64,000 nucleotides of DNA. Origin: Halomonas sp. TD01. Its GTDB lineage: Bacteria; Pseudomonadota; Gammaproteobacteria; Pseudomonadales; Halomonadaceae. A program made the position numbers and the translations under genes. The DNA is taken from assembly GCF_923868895.1 (NCBI RefSeq), contig NZ_OV350343.1, positions 1,736,001 to 1,800,000 on the forward strand. Direction: 5' to 3'. This document shows, one piece after another, positions 55,247-64,000 of the stretch (position 1 is the first letter of the stretch; each line of letters starts with the position of its first letter). The notes under the pieces are model-generated. The model saw nothing but the letters and a program-made list of their open reading frames with translations. It ran no database searches and had not been told where the DNA came from.

Positions 55247-56653
55247 ATGGCTACGATCACCTCTCTTGGCGTTGGATCAGGGCTGGATCTTACTGGCCTA
55301 TTGGAACAGCTACGCGGCGCAGAGCGCCAAAAGTTGGTACCAATCACTCAGCAAAAAACGCAGCAAGAAGCAAAGATATCCGGGTACGGTCAGTTGAAAA
55401 GTGCGATGTCTCAGTTTCAGACCTCGGTCAACAAGCTGAACGATCCCAAGCTTTATCAAAGTTTGTCTACCGAAATACGTGGCGGCACCGCTATAAAGGC
55501 AACAGCTAGTAGTGAGGCAACTGCAGGGCGTTATGATGTGGAGGTAACACAGCTTGCCCGTGCAGGTAGCTTAGCCACTAATAGCATTCAAGGGGATGAT
55601 GCGCTTACTCAGGGCCTAACAGAGGCCGGTGCAAGCCTGACATTAACCTTCGGAAAAGATGCTGATAATAATGACATTACGCGAACTATCGCGCTGACGG
55701 AAGGTAGTTCTCTCGAAGATATCCGCGACCAGATTAACGATTTTGATTTTGAAGAGGGTCCAAAAGTTAATGCTTCTATCGTCAACGATGGTAGCGGGTA
55801 TCGGCTGGCGCTTAACTCCGCGAAGACCGGAGAAGAAGGGTCTATCAATGGTATGGCCTTCTCGGGGCTGGCGGGTGGAGTCGTACTTGCCTCTGATGCG
55901 AACACAGCTTACGAAGGTCGTAACGCCAATTTGAAAGTAAACGGGATTGCAATTACCAGTGAAACTAATAGCGTCCAAGGTGCCATCGCTGGTGTGACAC
56001 TAAATGTAGAAAAGGTGACCGAAGCGGATAGCCCGAATACCGTAGTCGTCGCGCGAAACACGTTGGCTGTGCGTGAAGCCGTCGAAGGCTTTGTAAAAGG
56101 TTATAATGATCTGAAAGCCAAAATCGGTGAGCTAACGGCTTTCAATGGCGGTGGCGATGCAGCAGGCGATTTGATTGGTGATCGTGCAGTGCGTTCTATT
56201 GAATCCCAGTTGCGCTCTGCGCTGGTAGGTAATGTGCCCGGCGGTGATATCTCTCGCCTATCCGACATCGGTATTGAGCTTAAAAAAGATGGCACCCTTG
56301 AGCTTGATTCAACCAAAATGAGTGATGCTGTGGCGAACAATCAAGATGCCGTGGCGGCATTTTTTGCCAGCGACAGTGATGACGCTGGTATGGGGGGGCA
56401 GGTAAGTGCGGTATTGGATAGGGTGCTAAGCGAAAATGGCGCATTGGGCAGTGCCCAGCGTAGTGCGGAGGGGCGAGTGGAGTCGTTGGATAGCCGCTTT
56501 GAGCGAATGGAAACGTCTATTGAGCGCACGGTTGAGCGCTATCGTAAGCAGTTTACTCAGTTAGATATGATGATGTCGCAAATGAACTCCACCAGCGGCT
56601 ATTTGTTCCAGCAGCTGGATATGATGAATTCGCAAATGGCAAATCGTAGATAG
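55247..56653 (+). CDS. fliD: Flagellar filament cap protein, copy 2
   Basis: 468 residues; ATG behind AAGGA. Same opening (MATITSLGVGSGLDLTGLL) and same end (VERYRKQFTQLDMMMSQMNST) as copy 1, with a divergent middle, so a paralogue. It has its own sigma-28 promoter and terminator and is followed by fliC. Having two caps next to two flagellins suggests matched cap-filament pairs or variant filaments. Confidence 0.94.
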   Translation: MATITSLGVGSGLDLTGLLEQLRGAERQKLVPITQQKTQQEAKISGYGQLKSAMSQFQTSVNKLNDPKLYQSLSTEIRGGTAIKATASSEATAGRYDVEVTQLARAGSLATNSIQGDDALTQGLTEAGASLTLTFGKDADNNDITRTIALTEGSSLEDIRDQINDFDFEEGPKVNASIVNDGSGYRLALNSAKTGEEGSINGMAFSGLAGGVVLASDANTAYEGRNANLKVNGIAITSETNSVQGAIAGVTLNVEKVTEADSPNTVVVARNTLAVREAVEGFVKGYNDLKAKIGELTAFNGGGDAAGDLIGDRAVRSIESQLRSALVGNVPGGDISRLSDIGIELKKDGTLELDSTKMSDAVANNQDAVAAFFASDSDDAGMGGQVSAVLDRVLSENGALGSAQRSAEGRVESLDSRFERMETSIERTVERYRKQFTQLDMMMSQMNSTSGYLFQQLDMMNSQMANRR

Positions 56654-56680
56654 CGTCTTTCGAGTTCAGTTTTCTTTTAG

Positions 56681-56707
56681 CCCCAGCCCGAAAGGTTGGG
56701 GTTTTTT
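56681..56707 (+). terminator. Terminator after fliD copy 2
   Basis: Stem CCCCAGCC / GGTTGGGG (with G-T pairing) and a TTTTTT tail. Confidence 0.85.
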
Positions 56708-56824
56708 AATGGCGCCGAAGTGGCCAGTATGAATGAAATTAGCGACAGGCTGTGCTATTGAAAGGGGCAAGTAGTGGCAGACGTTAGTGGTTGATACTTT
56801 TTTACAAAAAAGAGCGTAAAAAAT

Positions 56825-56851
56825 TCAAGTATTTCCCCTAGCTGCCGTTAA
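56825..56851 (+). promoter_or_regulatory. Sigma-28 promoter of fliC copy 1
   Basis: TCAAGTAT-N11-GCCGTTAA; spacing is exact and both boxes fit FliA promoters. A leader of about 60 bases follows to the ATG and is nearly identical to that of fliC copy 2. Confidence 0.82.
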
Positions 56852-56917
56852 TTAATATAACGGCAGTAAGCCGTAAGGCAGGCCGATCAGGCCAGTAACT
56901 ATATGTAGGAGAAGCAC

Positions 56918-57814
56918 ATGTCTGTTATCAATACCAACATCACCGCGTTGATTGGCCAAAACAACCTGAAAGGCGCACAAAGCTCGCTACAGCAAGCACA
57001 AGAGCGCCTTTCTTCAGGTCTGCGTATCAACAGTGCTGCTGACGATGCCGCTGGCCAGGCTATTGCTAACCGCATGACCAGCACAGTGACTGGTCTGAAC
57101 CAAGCATCACGTAATGCTAACGACGGTATTTCGCTGGCACAGACAGCTGAAGGCGCGCTGGATCAAGTTAACGACAACTTGCAGCGTATTCGTGAGTTGA
57201 CGGTTCAGGCGCAGAATGACACCAACACTGCCCAAGACATCGACTCTATCCAGGAAGAAGTTAACGAGCGTCTAGCTGAAATTGATCGTGTTACTGAACA
57301 AACTCAGTTTAACGGGCGCGATTTGTTTGATGCATCTGCCTCAGGTACTAGCTTTTCTATTCAAGTTGGCGCTAAAGACGGCGAAACTATTTCAATTAGC
57401 ATTGGCGGAGCGAGTGGTGCCGGCGATTCTACTGCTGCTGGTGGCTGGAACATGCTCTCCGCGTTGGCCGCAGGCACGCAGGGTAATCTCGCAACTGGCG
57501 ATACCCGCGGCGTTAGCGCTGCTGGTTTTGATGTTCTGCAAGCCAATTCTTTGGCGATTCTGGACGAGCGCTTATCAACTGTTGATAAAGAACGTAGCAA
57601 TTTGGGTGCCATGCAGAACCGCTTTGAAACTGCGCTAGACAACATCCAGACGACTTCTACGAACTTACAGGCAGCTCGTTCACGTATTGAAGATGCTGAC
57701 TACGCGGTTGAGGTTTCCAACCTGACTCGCGCGCAGATTCTCGAACAGGCAGGTACCTCTATCCTTGCCCAGGCGAACCAGAGCCCGCAGAGCGTTCTTT
57801 CTCTGCTCCAGTAA
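56918..57814 (+). CDS. fliC: Flagellin, copy 1
   Basis: 298 residues. Canonical N-terminal D0/D1 ([40 protein letters not shown]) and C-terminal D1/D0 ([37 protein letters not shown]), with a short central domain of about 80 residues rich in Ser, Thr, Gly and Ala that offers sites for O-glycosylation. The first 62 residues are identical to copy 2. The ribosome site is GGAGAAG. Confidence 0.97.
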   Translation: MSVINTNITALIGQNNLKGAQSSLQQAQERLSSGLRINSAADDAAGQAIANRMTSTVTGLNQASRNANDGISLAQTAEGALDQVNDNLQRIRELTVQAQNDTNTAQDIDSIQEEVNERLAEIDRVTEQTQFNGRDLFDASASGTSFSIQVGAKDGETISISIGGASGAGDSTAAGGWNMLSALAAGTQGNLATGDTRGVSAAGFDVLQANSLAILDERLSTVDKERSNLGAMQNRFETALDNIQTTSTNLQAARSRIEDADYAVEVSNLTRAQILEQAGTSILAQANQSPQSVLSLLQ

Positions 57815-57882
57815 GCCAAATTTAGGTTAATGTCATAACGCCCGATAATTAATATTTACGTCGATTATCCGGTAAGCCAATG

Positions 57883-57917
57883 TTCCGGCATCAGTGCCCA
57901 CTGATGCCGGAATTTTT
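57883..57917 (+). terminator. Terminator after fliC copy 1
   Basis: 12-bp stem TTCCGGCATCAG / CTGATGCCGGAA, loop of 6, then TTTTTA. The rest of the 435-bp gap up to fliC copy 2 shows no gene; it contains the copy 2 promoter and leader. Confidence 0.93.
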
Positions 57918-58156
57918 ATTGGACAATCAAGTTGTTGGGGATGCTGTCGTCTGATCTAAAAGGCCGCAATTAATCTATAAATTTAGGTTTCCTGCAGCTG
58001 ATATACATGTCGAGGGTAGGTTTACTCCTTGGATACACATAGTTCACAGAAGGGAGATGAGGGTTGGTCTATGTTCGGTCTGTCATGCAAGGAAATGAGA
58101 TCTAGGTTGAAAATTAAGGCTGGTACATTATTTCTACAAATAAAGAGCGTAAAAAT

Positions 58157-58183
58157 TTAAGTATCTCCTCAGTCTGCCGTTAA
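58157..58183 (+). promoter_or_regulatory. Sigma-28 promoter of fliC copy 2
   Basis: TTAAGTAT-N11-GCCGTTAA, same layout as the copy 1 promoter, 66 bp before the ATG. Confidence 0.82.
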
Positions 58184-58249
58184 TTAATACAACGGCAGCA
58201 AGCCGTAAGGCAGGCCGATTAGGCCAGTAATCATATGTAGGAGAAGCAC

Positions 58250-59173
58250 ATGTCTGTTATTAATACCAACATTACAGCGTTGATTGGCCAAAACAACTTG
58301 AAGGGTGCGCAAAGCTCGCTACAGCAAGCACAAGAGCGTCTTTCTTCAGGCCTGCGTATCAACAGCGCTGCTGACGATGCCGCTGGCCAGGCCATTGCCA
58401 ATCGGATGACCAGCACTGTAACTGGCCTGAACCAAGCTGCTCGTAACTCTAACGACGGTATTTCACTGGCGCAAACCGCTGAAGGTTCACTGGACCAAAT
58501 CAACGATAACTTACAGCGTATTCGTGAGCTGACCGTTCAAGCACAAAATGATACCAACACCGCGCAGGACATCGACTCCATTCAGGAGGAGGTCAACGAG
58601 CGCCTAGCTGAAATTGATCGGGTAACCGAGCAGACTCAGTTTAACGGACGAAATTTGTTTGATGCGGATGCAGATACTACATTCAGTATTCAGGTGGGCG
58701 CTAAAGACGGCGAAACTATTTCCATTACGATCGGCAGTGCTGAAGCAGATGGTAGCATTGCGACGGGCGGTGGTTGGAATATGCAAGCGACTGCTGGCGG
58801 TGGTTTTGTTGCGGCAGGAACACTTGCAAGCGTTGGTGGCGTAGCACGTTCGGTTGATGCGAATGGTTTTGACGTGATGTCCACCGATGCCGGTGGAGAT
58901 AGCGACGCGCTGGCAATTTTGGATGCACGTTTGTCAGAAGTTGATAAGCAGCGTAGTAACTTAGGTGCCGTGCAGAACCGTTTTGAAACCGCCCTTGATA
59001 ATATTCAGACGACTTCTACGAACTTGCAGGCTGCCCGTTCGCGGATCGAGGATGCTGACTATGCCGTTGAAGTCTCCAACCTGACTCGCGCGCAGATTCT
59101 TGAACAGGCGGGTACCTCTATCCTGGCCCAGGCGAACCAGAGCCCTCAGAGCGTTCTTTCTTTGCTTCAGTAA
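58250..59173 (+). CDS. fliC: Flagellin, copy 2
   Basis: 307 residues; N- and C-terminal domains almost identical to copy 1, with the central region different in sequence and slightly longer (GSAEADGSIATGGGWNMQAT and following). It has its own sigma-28 promoter and terminator. Differing central, surface-exposed parts would give filaments with distinct surfaces. Confidence 0.97.
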   Translation: MSVINTNITALIGQNNLKGAQSSLQQAQERLSSGLRINSAADDAAGQAIANRMTSTVTGLNQAARNSNDGISLAQTAEGSLDQINDNLQRIRELTVQAQNDTNTAQDIDSIQEEVNERLAEIDRVTEQTQFNGRNLFDADADTTFSIQVGAKDGETISITIGSAEADGSIATGGGWNMQATAGGGFVAAGTLASVGGVARSVDANGFDVMSTDAGGDSDALAILDARLSEVDKQRSNLGAVQNRFETALDNIQTTSTNLQAARSRIEDADYAVEVSNLTRAQILEQAGTSILAQANQSPQSVLSLLQ

Positions 59174-59193
59174 GTCAGTTTTAAACCTAAAGA

Positions 59194-59217
59194 ACCCGAG
59201 CTTAGGCTCGGGTTTTT
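59194..59217 (+). terminator. Terminator after fliC copy 2
   Basis: Stem ACCCGAGC / GCTCGGGT, 4-base loop, then TTTT. Confidence 0.9.
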
Positions 59218-59291
59218 ATCGTTTGTAGAAAGCATGAAGTGAGTATAGTAGTACGCAACTACTCATAAATTTCGTTCGGGCAAAGCGCACC

Positions 59292-62200
59292 ATGGCTAAG
59301 AAAAAAACACGTCAGAAAAAAACTATTTCTCCTCAGTCAATAAAAAACAACAGCCTTGATTTAGGTGTGCCTAAAAAAGAGGTGGGTGCTTTTATGGCGC
59401 TCTATAACGCCAAGCAGCTGTCACAAGCTCAACAGGCGGCACAGCGAATGACTGAGAACTACCCTGATAGTGCATTTGCATGGAAAGCGCTCGGTACGAC
59501 GTTGTTAGAGGCAGGTGATTTTTCGGCCGCTTTGGCTCCTCTATTGAGATCCTACGAGTTTAATGCTGAGGACGCATTAATGCTCACTAGCCTGGCAGCT
59601 GTCTACTACCGACAAGGAGAAGCACAGCAAGCAATTAAGCATCAAATGGAAGCCGTAGCACTTCAACCCCAATACGCTCCTGCGCAGTACCGGCTGGCAG
59701 AAATGCTACAGAGTTCTGGGCAGCATGCTGCAGCGCTTGAATATGCCCAAAAATCTCTGGAGCTAGGTTATGATGAATTAAAAGCACGCTTACTTATAGG
59801 TTCTTTGCAGTACCAGACCAAGTACTTTAGTAGAGCCCTTGAAAATTATCTGCTGTTGGAAAATGAATTTCCCGGAAATCATTCTGTTTATAATAATTTA
59901 GGTAATTTATACAAAGATATGGGGGAGTACAAAAGAGCCGAAAGCTACTATCAGAAAGCTTTGGCTAAAAGGCCTGATTTTGTAATGGCTTATTCAAATA
60001 TTTTCTTTTCTAAACACTATGATCCATCTGTTACTCAAGAAGAAATAATCGATTTTGCGAAAGGTTGGGATGAAAGATTTTCTTTATTTAAGCTTAGTTC
60101 TCCTGAGAATGTTAAGAAATTAGATAAGTCACTAAAAGTAGGCTTGATATCCTCCGGGTTTAGAACACACCCAGTTGGTCAAATGATTACTGCCGCCCTG
60201 GAGCGAAGTCGGTCTGATATAAATTTTTATGCTTACTCTACCAGTGATATTAATGATCAGTTTACAAAAAAAATTAGTAATGTTTGCAAGCAGTGGCGGC
60301 AAGTTCGTCATTTGAGCCAAAAGGCGATAGCTGAGCAAATTCGGAATGATGAAATAGATATCCTTATTGACCTTTCGGGGCATGGTGATGGTAGCTGCTT
60401 GCAAGCTATCTCCATGCGGCCAGCACCTTTATGCATTAAGTGGGTAGGTGGGCTGGTAAATACGATGGGTCTAGAGTCTATTGACTATCTACTGTCAGAT
60501 AGTATCGAAACGCCCGAAGGTGTCGACGATCAATACACAGAGAAATTGATTCGATTGCCGGATGACTATATTTGTTACTCTCCCTGTGAGTATGCACCGA
60601 ACACAACGTCACTACCTGCACTTAAAAATCGCTATATTACGTTGGGCTGTTTAAATAATGCTGCAAAAATTAGTGCACAGCTTCTCGGAGAGTGGGCTAT
60701 TTTAATGCACCAACTGCCGAAAAGCCGCCTACTTTTGCGAGGACCTTTGTACGAGAGCCAAGACTATTGCCAGCGTATATGGAATGAAATGGCCCAGCAC
60801 GGCATAGAGCAGGAGCGCATTTTATTAGAAGGTCCTATCAATCATAAGGACTTTATAGGCACCTACCAGCGTATCGATATTGCGTTAGATACTTGGCCCT
60901 ATTCTGGTGGTTTAACTACCTGTGAAGCTTTATTAATGGGGGTGCCTGTTGTTACCCTGCCGGGGCCAACTTTTGCCGGTCGCCACAGTGCCACTCACTT
61001 AATTAATGCAGGTTTGCAGGAGTTGGTCGCCAATAGCTGGGGTGAGTACCGCCAGCGTGTGATAGAGCTTGCAAATGATTTACCTAACCTTGCGGTTATT
61101 CGTGCGGGGCTGCGCACCATTTTGCATTACTCTCCTGTGTGTGATGCACCAAGGTTTGCGAATCATTTTAATAACGCCTTACGCGCTATTTGGGTACGCT
61201 ATTGCGAAGGTAAAGCGCCCGAAGCGCTAACTTTCAACAAAGAAGGTGAAATGTGGTTTGCTGATGAAGACGCGTTAGTAGAGTTGCCCGAGTGCTCAGG
61301 TGAAGAAATATCTGACGTTGATTTTTTTGAATGGCAAATTGATAAACCTATCACCATCATAGATAACGCTGCTGTCCTACCTCGAAACCCTGATTATGCA
61401 AAGTGGATGTCGAGCGGACACCTAGCGATTATTAGTTTTGACCCAGCTAGTTTGCTTACTAAAAAAGTGGAAAAGCTTAAAGAATACGGAGAGTTTCATC
61501 ATTATCCTCACGCCTTATTAGGTGATGGCCAACCTACTACTCTTTACGCCACTTTAGATGCAGAAAAAGGGAGTACGCTGAAGCCTCTAAAAGAAGCTCA
61601 ACAACTGAAACACTTGCGTGAAAAGCTTAAAGTGTTAGCTGAACTGCCGATTACTACAGTAGCACTAGATAGCATCGAAGGCTTACCCAGCGTAGATATG
61701 CTGGTGTTAGATGACCTGCATGATGCTATGAAAGTGCTAGAAAATGGCGAGAGATCGCTAAAAAATACGCTATTAATTCAGGTTAGAGTGGCTTTTCAGC
61801 CAAGCTATGAGCACCAGCCGAATTTAGCTGAATTACAGCACTGGATGGCTCGCCATGGTTTTCGTTTTTACTGTTTCAATAACGAGGAATACCAAAGTCA
61901 TTTCTCGGAAAGCGTGCCAGTGAACCGGCTTCAAGCCACAGAGCTAGTCAATGTTAATGCAATTTTTCTGCCCACCTATAAGCGGGTGGTTGAGTTGAGT
62001 GAGAGTCAATGCACTAAACTCGCATATTTGTTGCATTCAATGTACGACATTAAAGACATGACATATGCGTTATTGAAGGCAGTGGATAGTGAAAAGGCAA
62101 ATAAATATTTAGATAAAGAAGTTTTGAATGAAAAAAAATTGAGAGTACCGTTAAAGCGAGAAGTGATTCACTCTACTTGTCAGCTTGAGAGCAACCAGCG

Positions 62201-63008
62201 TGAATTTACCTTGTGTGTTGGTGTGCCTGTTTATAATGAAGAGAAATATATTCTAGAAACTATTAGGTCATTGAAAGATCAAGATTTCAAAGATGTTAAG
62301 TTCCTGATTTCTGATAACTGCTCAACGGATAGAACGCTGGATATTATTTGCGAAGAAACGGCAGGTGATGAGCGTTTTGAAGTATTTAAACAGCCTGCAA
62401 ATATCGGCGCGTCGAAAAATTTTGAATTTGTTTTTAAGAATAGTAGATCAAAATATTTTATGTGGTTAGGGGCTCATGATGTTTTGTCAAAATCTTATTT
62501 ATCACTTGCTGTTGATGAAATAAAGAAACATTCTGACACTTCGATGGTAATGGGGACGCCGGTGGCCATTGATGAAGAATCTAATGTGAAAGGCTTTTTG
62601 GAGAACGCTATTTATGACTTTTCACATGATAAAAAAGAAGCGCGTTATCTGAAATCGGTTGCAGAGCTTTCAAACTGTACCGTGTTACACTCGGTCTTCC
62701 TTCGAAAAGCTCTAGATAAATTTGAATTCAGAGCTACTATTTCTGCTGATCATGTTTTGATAAGTCATCTATTGTGGTTTGGGGTGCTAAGAAATATAGA
62801 TGGTGAAAGCTATTTTAGGCGATACTTTCATACAAGGACTGAGAGTCAAGAGGAAAGAATTGCTGGTAATAATGTTAGATTGGATAGGAATGGTTTTATT
62901 GAGTATTACCTCGATGATTTAAAAGAGCTTTTAGTTAGCTTAAGTTCTTCTAAGTCTGAAAGAATTATTAAAAAAACAAATGAAATTCTCAATGCTAGGT
63001 TTTTCTAG
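59292..63008 (+). CDS. TPR / GT41 (OGT, SPINDLY-type) / FkbM-like / GT2 fusion glycosyltransferase
   Basis: 1238 residues. TPR repeats about 30-245 (NLGNLYKDMGEYKRAESYYQ), GT41 core about 285-650 (SSGFRTHPVGQM with the OGT histidine, LNNAAKISAQLLGEW with the lysine equivalent, RHSATHLINAG), a degenerate FkbM-methyltransferase-like part about 690-880, and a GT2 domain from 970 (VGVPVYNEEKYI, SDNCSTDRT). Codes downstream of the flagellins and upstream of CDP-sugar genes, so flagellin O-glycosylation in the cytoplasm is likely, as for Caulobacter FlmG (TPR plus GT41). Composition varies along the gene: A+T-rich around 59.8-60.3 and 62.1-63.0 kb. Confidence 0.85.
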   Translation: MAKKKTRQKKTISPQSIKNNSLDLGVPKKEVGAFMALYNAKQLSQAQQAAQRMTENYPDSAFAWKALGTTLLEAGDFSAALAPLLRSYEFNAEDALMLTSLAAVYYRQGEAQQAIKHQMEAVALQPQYAPAQYRLAEMLQSSGQHAAALEYAQKSLELGYDELKARLLIGSLQYQTKYFSRALENYLLLENEFPGNHSVYNNLGNLYKDMGEYKRAESYYQKALAKRPDFVMAYSNIFFSKHYDPSVTQEEIIDFAKGWDERFSLFKLSSPENVKKLDKSLKVGLISSGFRTHPVGQMITAALERSRSDINFYAYSTSDINDQFTKKISNVCKQWRQVRHLSQKAIAEQIRNDEIDILIDLSGHGDGSCLQAISMRPAPLCIKWVGGLVNTMGLESIDYLLSDSIETPEGVDDQYTEKLIRLPDDYICYSPCEYAPNTTSLPALKNRYITLGCLNNAAKISAQLLGEWAILMHQLPKSRLLLRGPLYESQDYCQRIWNEMAQHGIEQERILLEGPINHKDFIGTYQRIDIALDTWPYSGGLTTCEALLMGVPVVTLPGPTFAGRHSATHLINAGLQELVANSWGEYRQRVIELANDLPNLAVIRAGLRTILHYSPVCDAPRFANHFNNALRAIWVRYCEGKAPEALTFNKEGEMWFADEDALVELPECSGEEISDVDFFEWQIDKPITIIDNAAVLPRNPDYAKWMSSGHLAIISFDPASLLTKKVEKLKEYGEFHHYPHALLGDGQPTTLYATLDAEKGSTLKPLKEAQQLKHLREKLKVLAELPITTVALDSIEGLPSVDMLVLDDLHDAMKVLENGERSLKNTLLIQVRVAFQPSYEHQPNLAELQHWMARHGFRFYCFNNEEYQSHFSESVPVNRLQATELVNVNAIFLPTYKRVVELSESQCTKLAYLLHSMYDIKDMTYALLKAVDSEKANKYLDKEVLNEKKLRVPLKREVIHSTCQLESNQREFTLCVGVPVYNEEKYILETIRSLKDQDFKDVKFLISDNCSTDRTLDIICEETAGDERFEVFKQPANIGASKNFEFVFKNSRSKYFMWLGAHDVLSKSYLSLAVDEIKKHSDTSMVMGTPVAIDEESNVKGFLENAIYDFSHDKKEARYLKSVAELSNCTVLHSVFLRKALDKFEFRATISADHVLISHLLWFGVLRNIDGESYFRRYFHTRTESQEERIAGNNVRLDRNGFIEYYLDDLKELLVSLSSSKSERIIKKTNEILNARFF

Positions 63009-63022
63009 ATAGGATAAGTTAT

Positions 63023-63796
63023 ATGAAATGCGTCATACTGGCGGGCGGTCTGGGTACTAGAATTTCTGAAGAAACTCACCTGAAGCCAAAGCCGATGATT
63101 GAGATCGGAGGTAAACCAATACTCTGGCATATAATGAAGCTTTACTCTTTTTATGGTGTAAATGACTTTATTATTTGTTGCGGTTACAAAGGCTATGTGA
63201 TTAAAGAATATTTTGCTAACTACTTCTTGCATATGTCTGATGTGACTTTTGATATGTCAAGCAATTCGATGCAGGTACATGAAAAGCATGCAGAGCCATG
63301 GCGAGTTACATTGGTCGATACTGGGGAAGAAACTCTGACAGGTGGGCGTCTCAAGCGAGTCGCTAACTATGTCCGCGATGAGTCATCTTTCTGCTTTACC
63401 TACGGTGATGGAGTGGCCGATATAGATATCGGTGCTCAGCTTGCTTTTCATCAGCAGCATGGAAAGCTCGCTACTGTAACGGCAGTACAGCCTCCAGGTC
63501 GATATGGGGCACTGCTTCGTGACGGAACTGCCGTAAGTGGTTTCCAGGAAAAGCCACCTGGCGATGGCGCATGGATCAATGGTGGCTTTTTTGTCCTAAA
63601 CCCGCAAGTTCTGGACTTTATTGATGGGGATCAAAGTTCATGGGAAGGCCGTCCATTGGAGAGCATCGCCAATAATGGACAGCTAGAAGCTTTTGAGCAT
63701 CTTGGATTCTGGCAACCTATGGATACCCTGCGTGAAAAAAATCATCTAGAGCATCTTTGGGATTCAGGACAAGCCCCTTGGAAGTTATGGTCATGA
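63023..63796 (+). CDS. rfbF: Glucose-1-phosphate cytidylyltransferase
   Basis: 257 residues. Nucleotidyltransferase motif LAGGLGTRI, PKPMIEIGGKPILWH, FTYGDGVADID (metal) and GAWINGGFFVLNP are all those of RfbF, normal length. It makes CDP-glucose from CTP and glucose 1-phosphate, the first step to CDP-dideoxyhexoses. It starts 14 bp after the fusion glycosyltransferase and overlaps the next gene by 4 bases. Confidence 0.96.
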   Translation: MKCVILAGGLGTRISEETHLKPKPMIEIGGKPILWHIMKLYSFYGVNDFIICCGYKGYVIKEYFANYFLHMSDVTFDMSSNSMQVHEKHAEPWRVTLVDTGEETLTGGRLKRVANYVRDESSFCFTYGDGVADIDIGAQLAFHQQHGKLATVTAVQPPGRYGALLRDGTAVSGFQEKPPGDGAWINGGFFVLNPQVLDFIDGDQSSWEGRPLESIANNGQLEAFEHLGFWQPMDTLREKNHLEHLWDSGQAPWKLWS

Positions 63797-64000
63797 ATAA
63801 AGCTTCGCTATCGTTTTGGCAGGGTAAGCGAGTATTGGTGACCGGCCACACAGGTTTTAAGGGGTGTTGGTTGTCCCTGTGGTTACAGCGCTTGGGGGCG
63901 GAAGTAACAGGAGTTGCTTTGGCGCCCAATACACACCCCAGCTTGTTTATGCTTGCCAAGGTAGATAACAGCTTGAAGAGCTATGAGTGTGATATCCGCG
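63793..64000 (+). CDS. rfbG: CDP-glucose 4,6-dehydratase, partial at window edge
   Basis: 69 residues from ATG at 63793, running off the right edge. SDR Rossmann motif VLVTGHTGFKGCWLSLWL is typical of RfbG and the position after rfbF is the standard order. It would convert CDP-glucose to the 4-keto-6-deoxy form, the precursor of paratose, abequose, tyvelose or related sugars. Confidence 0.93.
   Translation, partial: MNKASLSFWQGKRVLVTGHTGFKGCWLSLWLQRLGAEVTGVALAPNTHPSLFMLAKVDNSLKSYECDIR

Overview
The window looks like chromosomal DNA of a moderately halophilic gammaproteobacterium of the Halomonas/Vreelandella type. This rests on overall protein resemblance, moderate G+C, an intergenic repeat family present at two distant loci, and Pseudomonas-like regulatory and catabolic genes. 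It is inferred from reading, not from a search. No rRNA, tRNA, CRISPR array or prophage was seen.

Layout. (1) 1-8135, minus strand: a compact Wsp-like chemosensory operon (methyl-accepting protein, CheB, CheR-TPR, CheA-REC hybrid, lone receiver, then an Hpt-REC-REC protein running off the left edge) with no separate cheW in view. (2) 8616-11340: a sodium/solute symporter, then a divergent pair of a small membrane protein and a PadR-type regulator sharing two palindromic operators. (3) 11306-17472: an ABC importer of the Fe3+/phosphonate/hexose-phosphate family with metallo-hydrolase and HAD-phosphatase genes, divergent from a DeoR-type regulator; the gap holds three direct repeats spaced exactly 21 bp. 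(4) 17747-23629: a membrane diguanylate cyclase and the methionine salvage genes mtnK, mtnD, mtnC, mtnB, mtnA. (5) 23773-28973: CHASE3 histidine kinase, receiver, YaiO-like outer-membrane barrel, HEAT-repeat membrane protein and processive family-2 glycosyltransferase, tightly packed; a candidate polysaccharide system. (6) 29076-33317: a Ugp-like carbohydrate ABC importer. (7) 33416-40637: a sigma-54 activator divergent from gbuA, a YjiH-type carrier, an AruI-like decarboxylase and an aldehyde dehydrogenase, which together give 2-ketoarginine to 4-guanidinobutyrate to GABA plus urea; a -24/-12 promoter and palindromes lie in the divergent gap. (8) 40640-52173: CoA-transferase, a poly-acidic exported protein, membrane acyltransferase-like protein, serine hydrolases, PpiC, YadG/YadH exporter, YejK, TerB-like, ExoD, YqhA and small proteins. 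(9) 52621-64000: a flagellar filament region with two fliD and two fliC paralogues, an IS30-family element between the fliD copies, sigma-28 promoters, a 1238-residue TPR/GT41/FkbM-like/GT2 fusion protein probably acting on flagellin, and the start of a CDP-sugar pathway (rfbF, rfbG).

The most interesting points are the multi-domain glycosyltransferase beside duplicated flagellins, the kinase-receiver-YaiO-HEAT-GT2 cluster, the guanidinobutyrate operon with its readable sigma-54 control region, and the regularly spaced operators of the DeoR and PadR regulators. All statements of function are from motif reading and family knowledge; nothing was searched.
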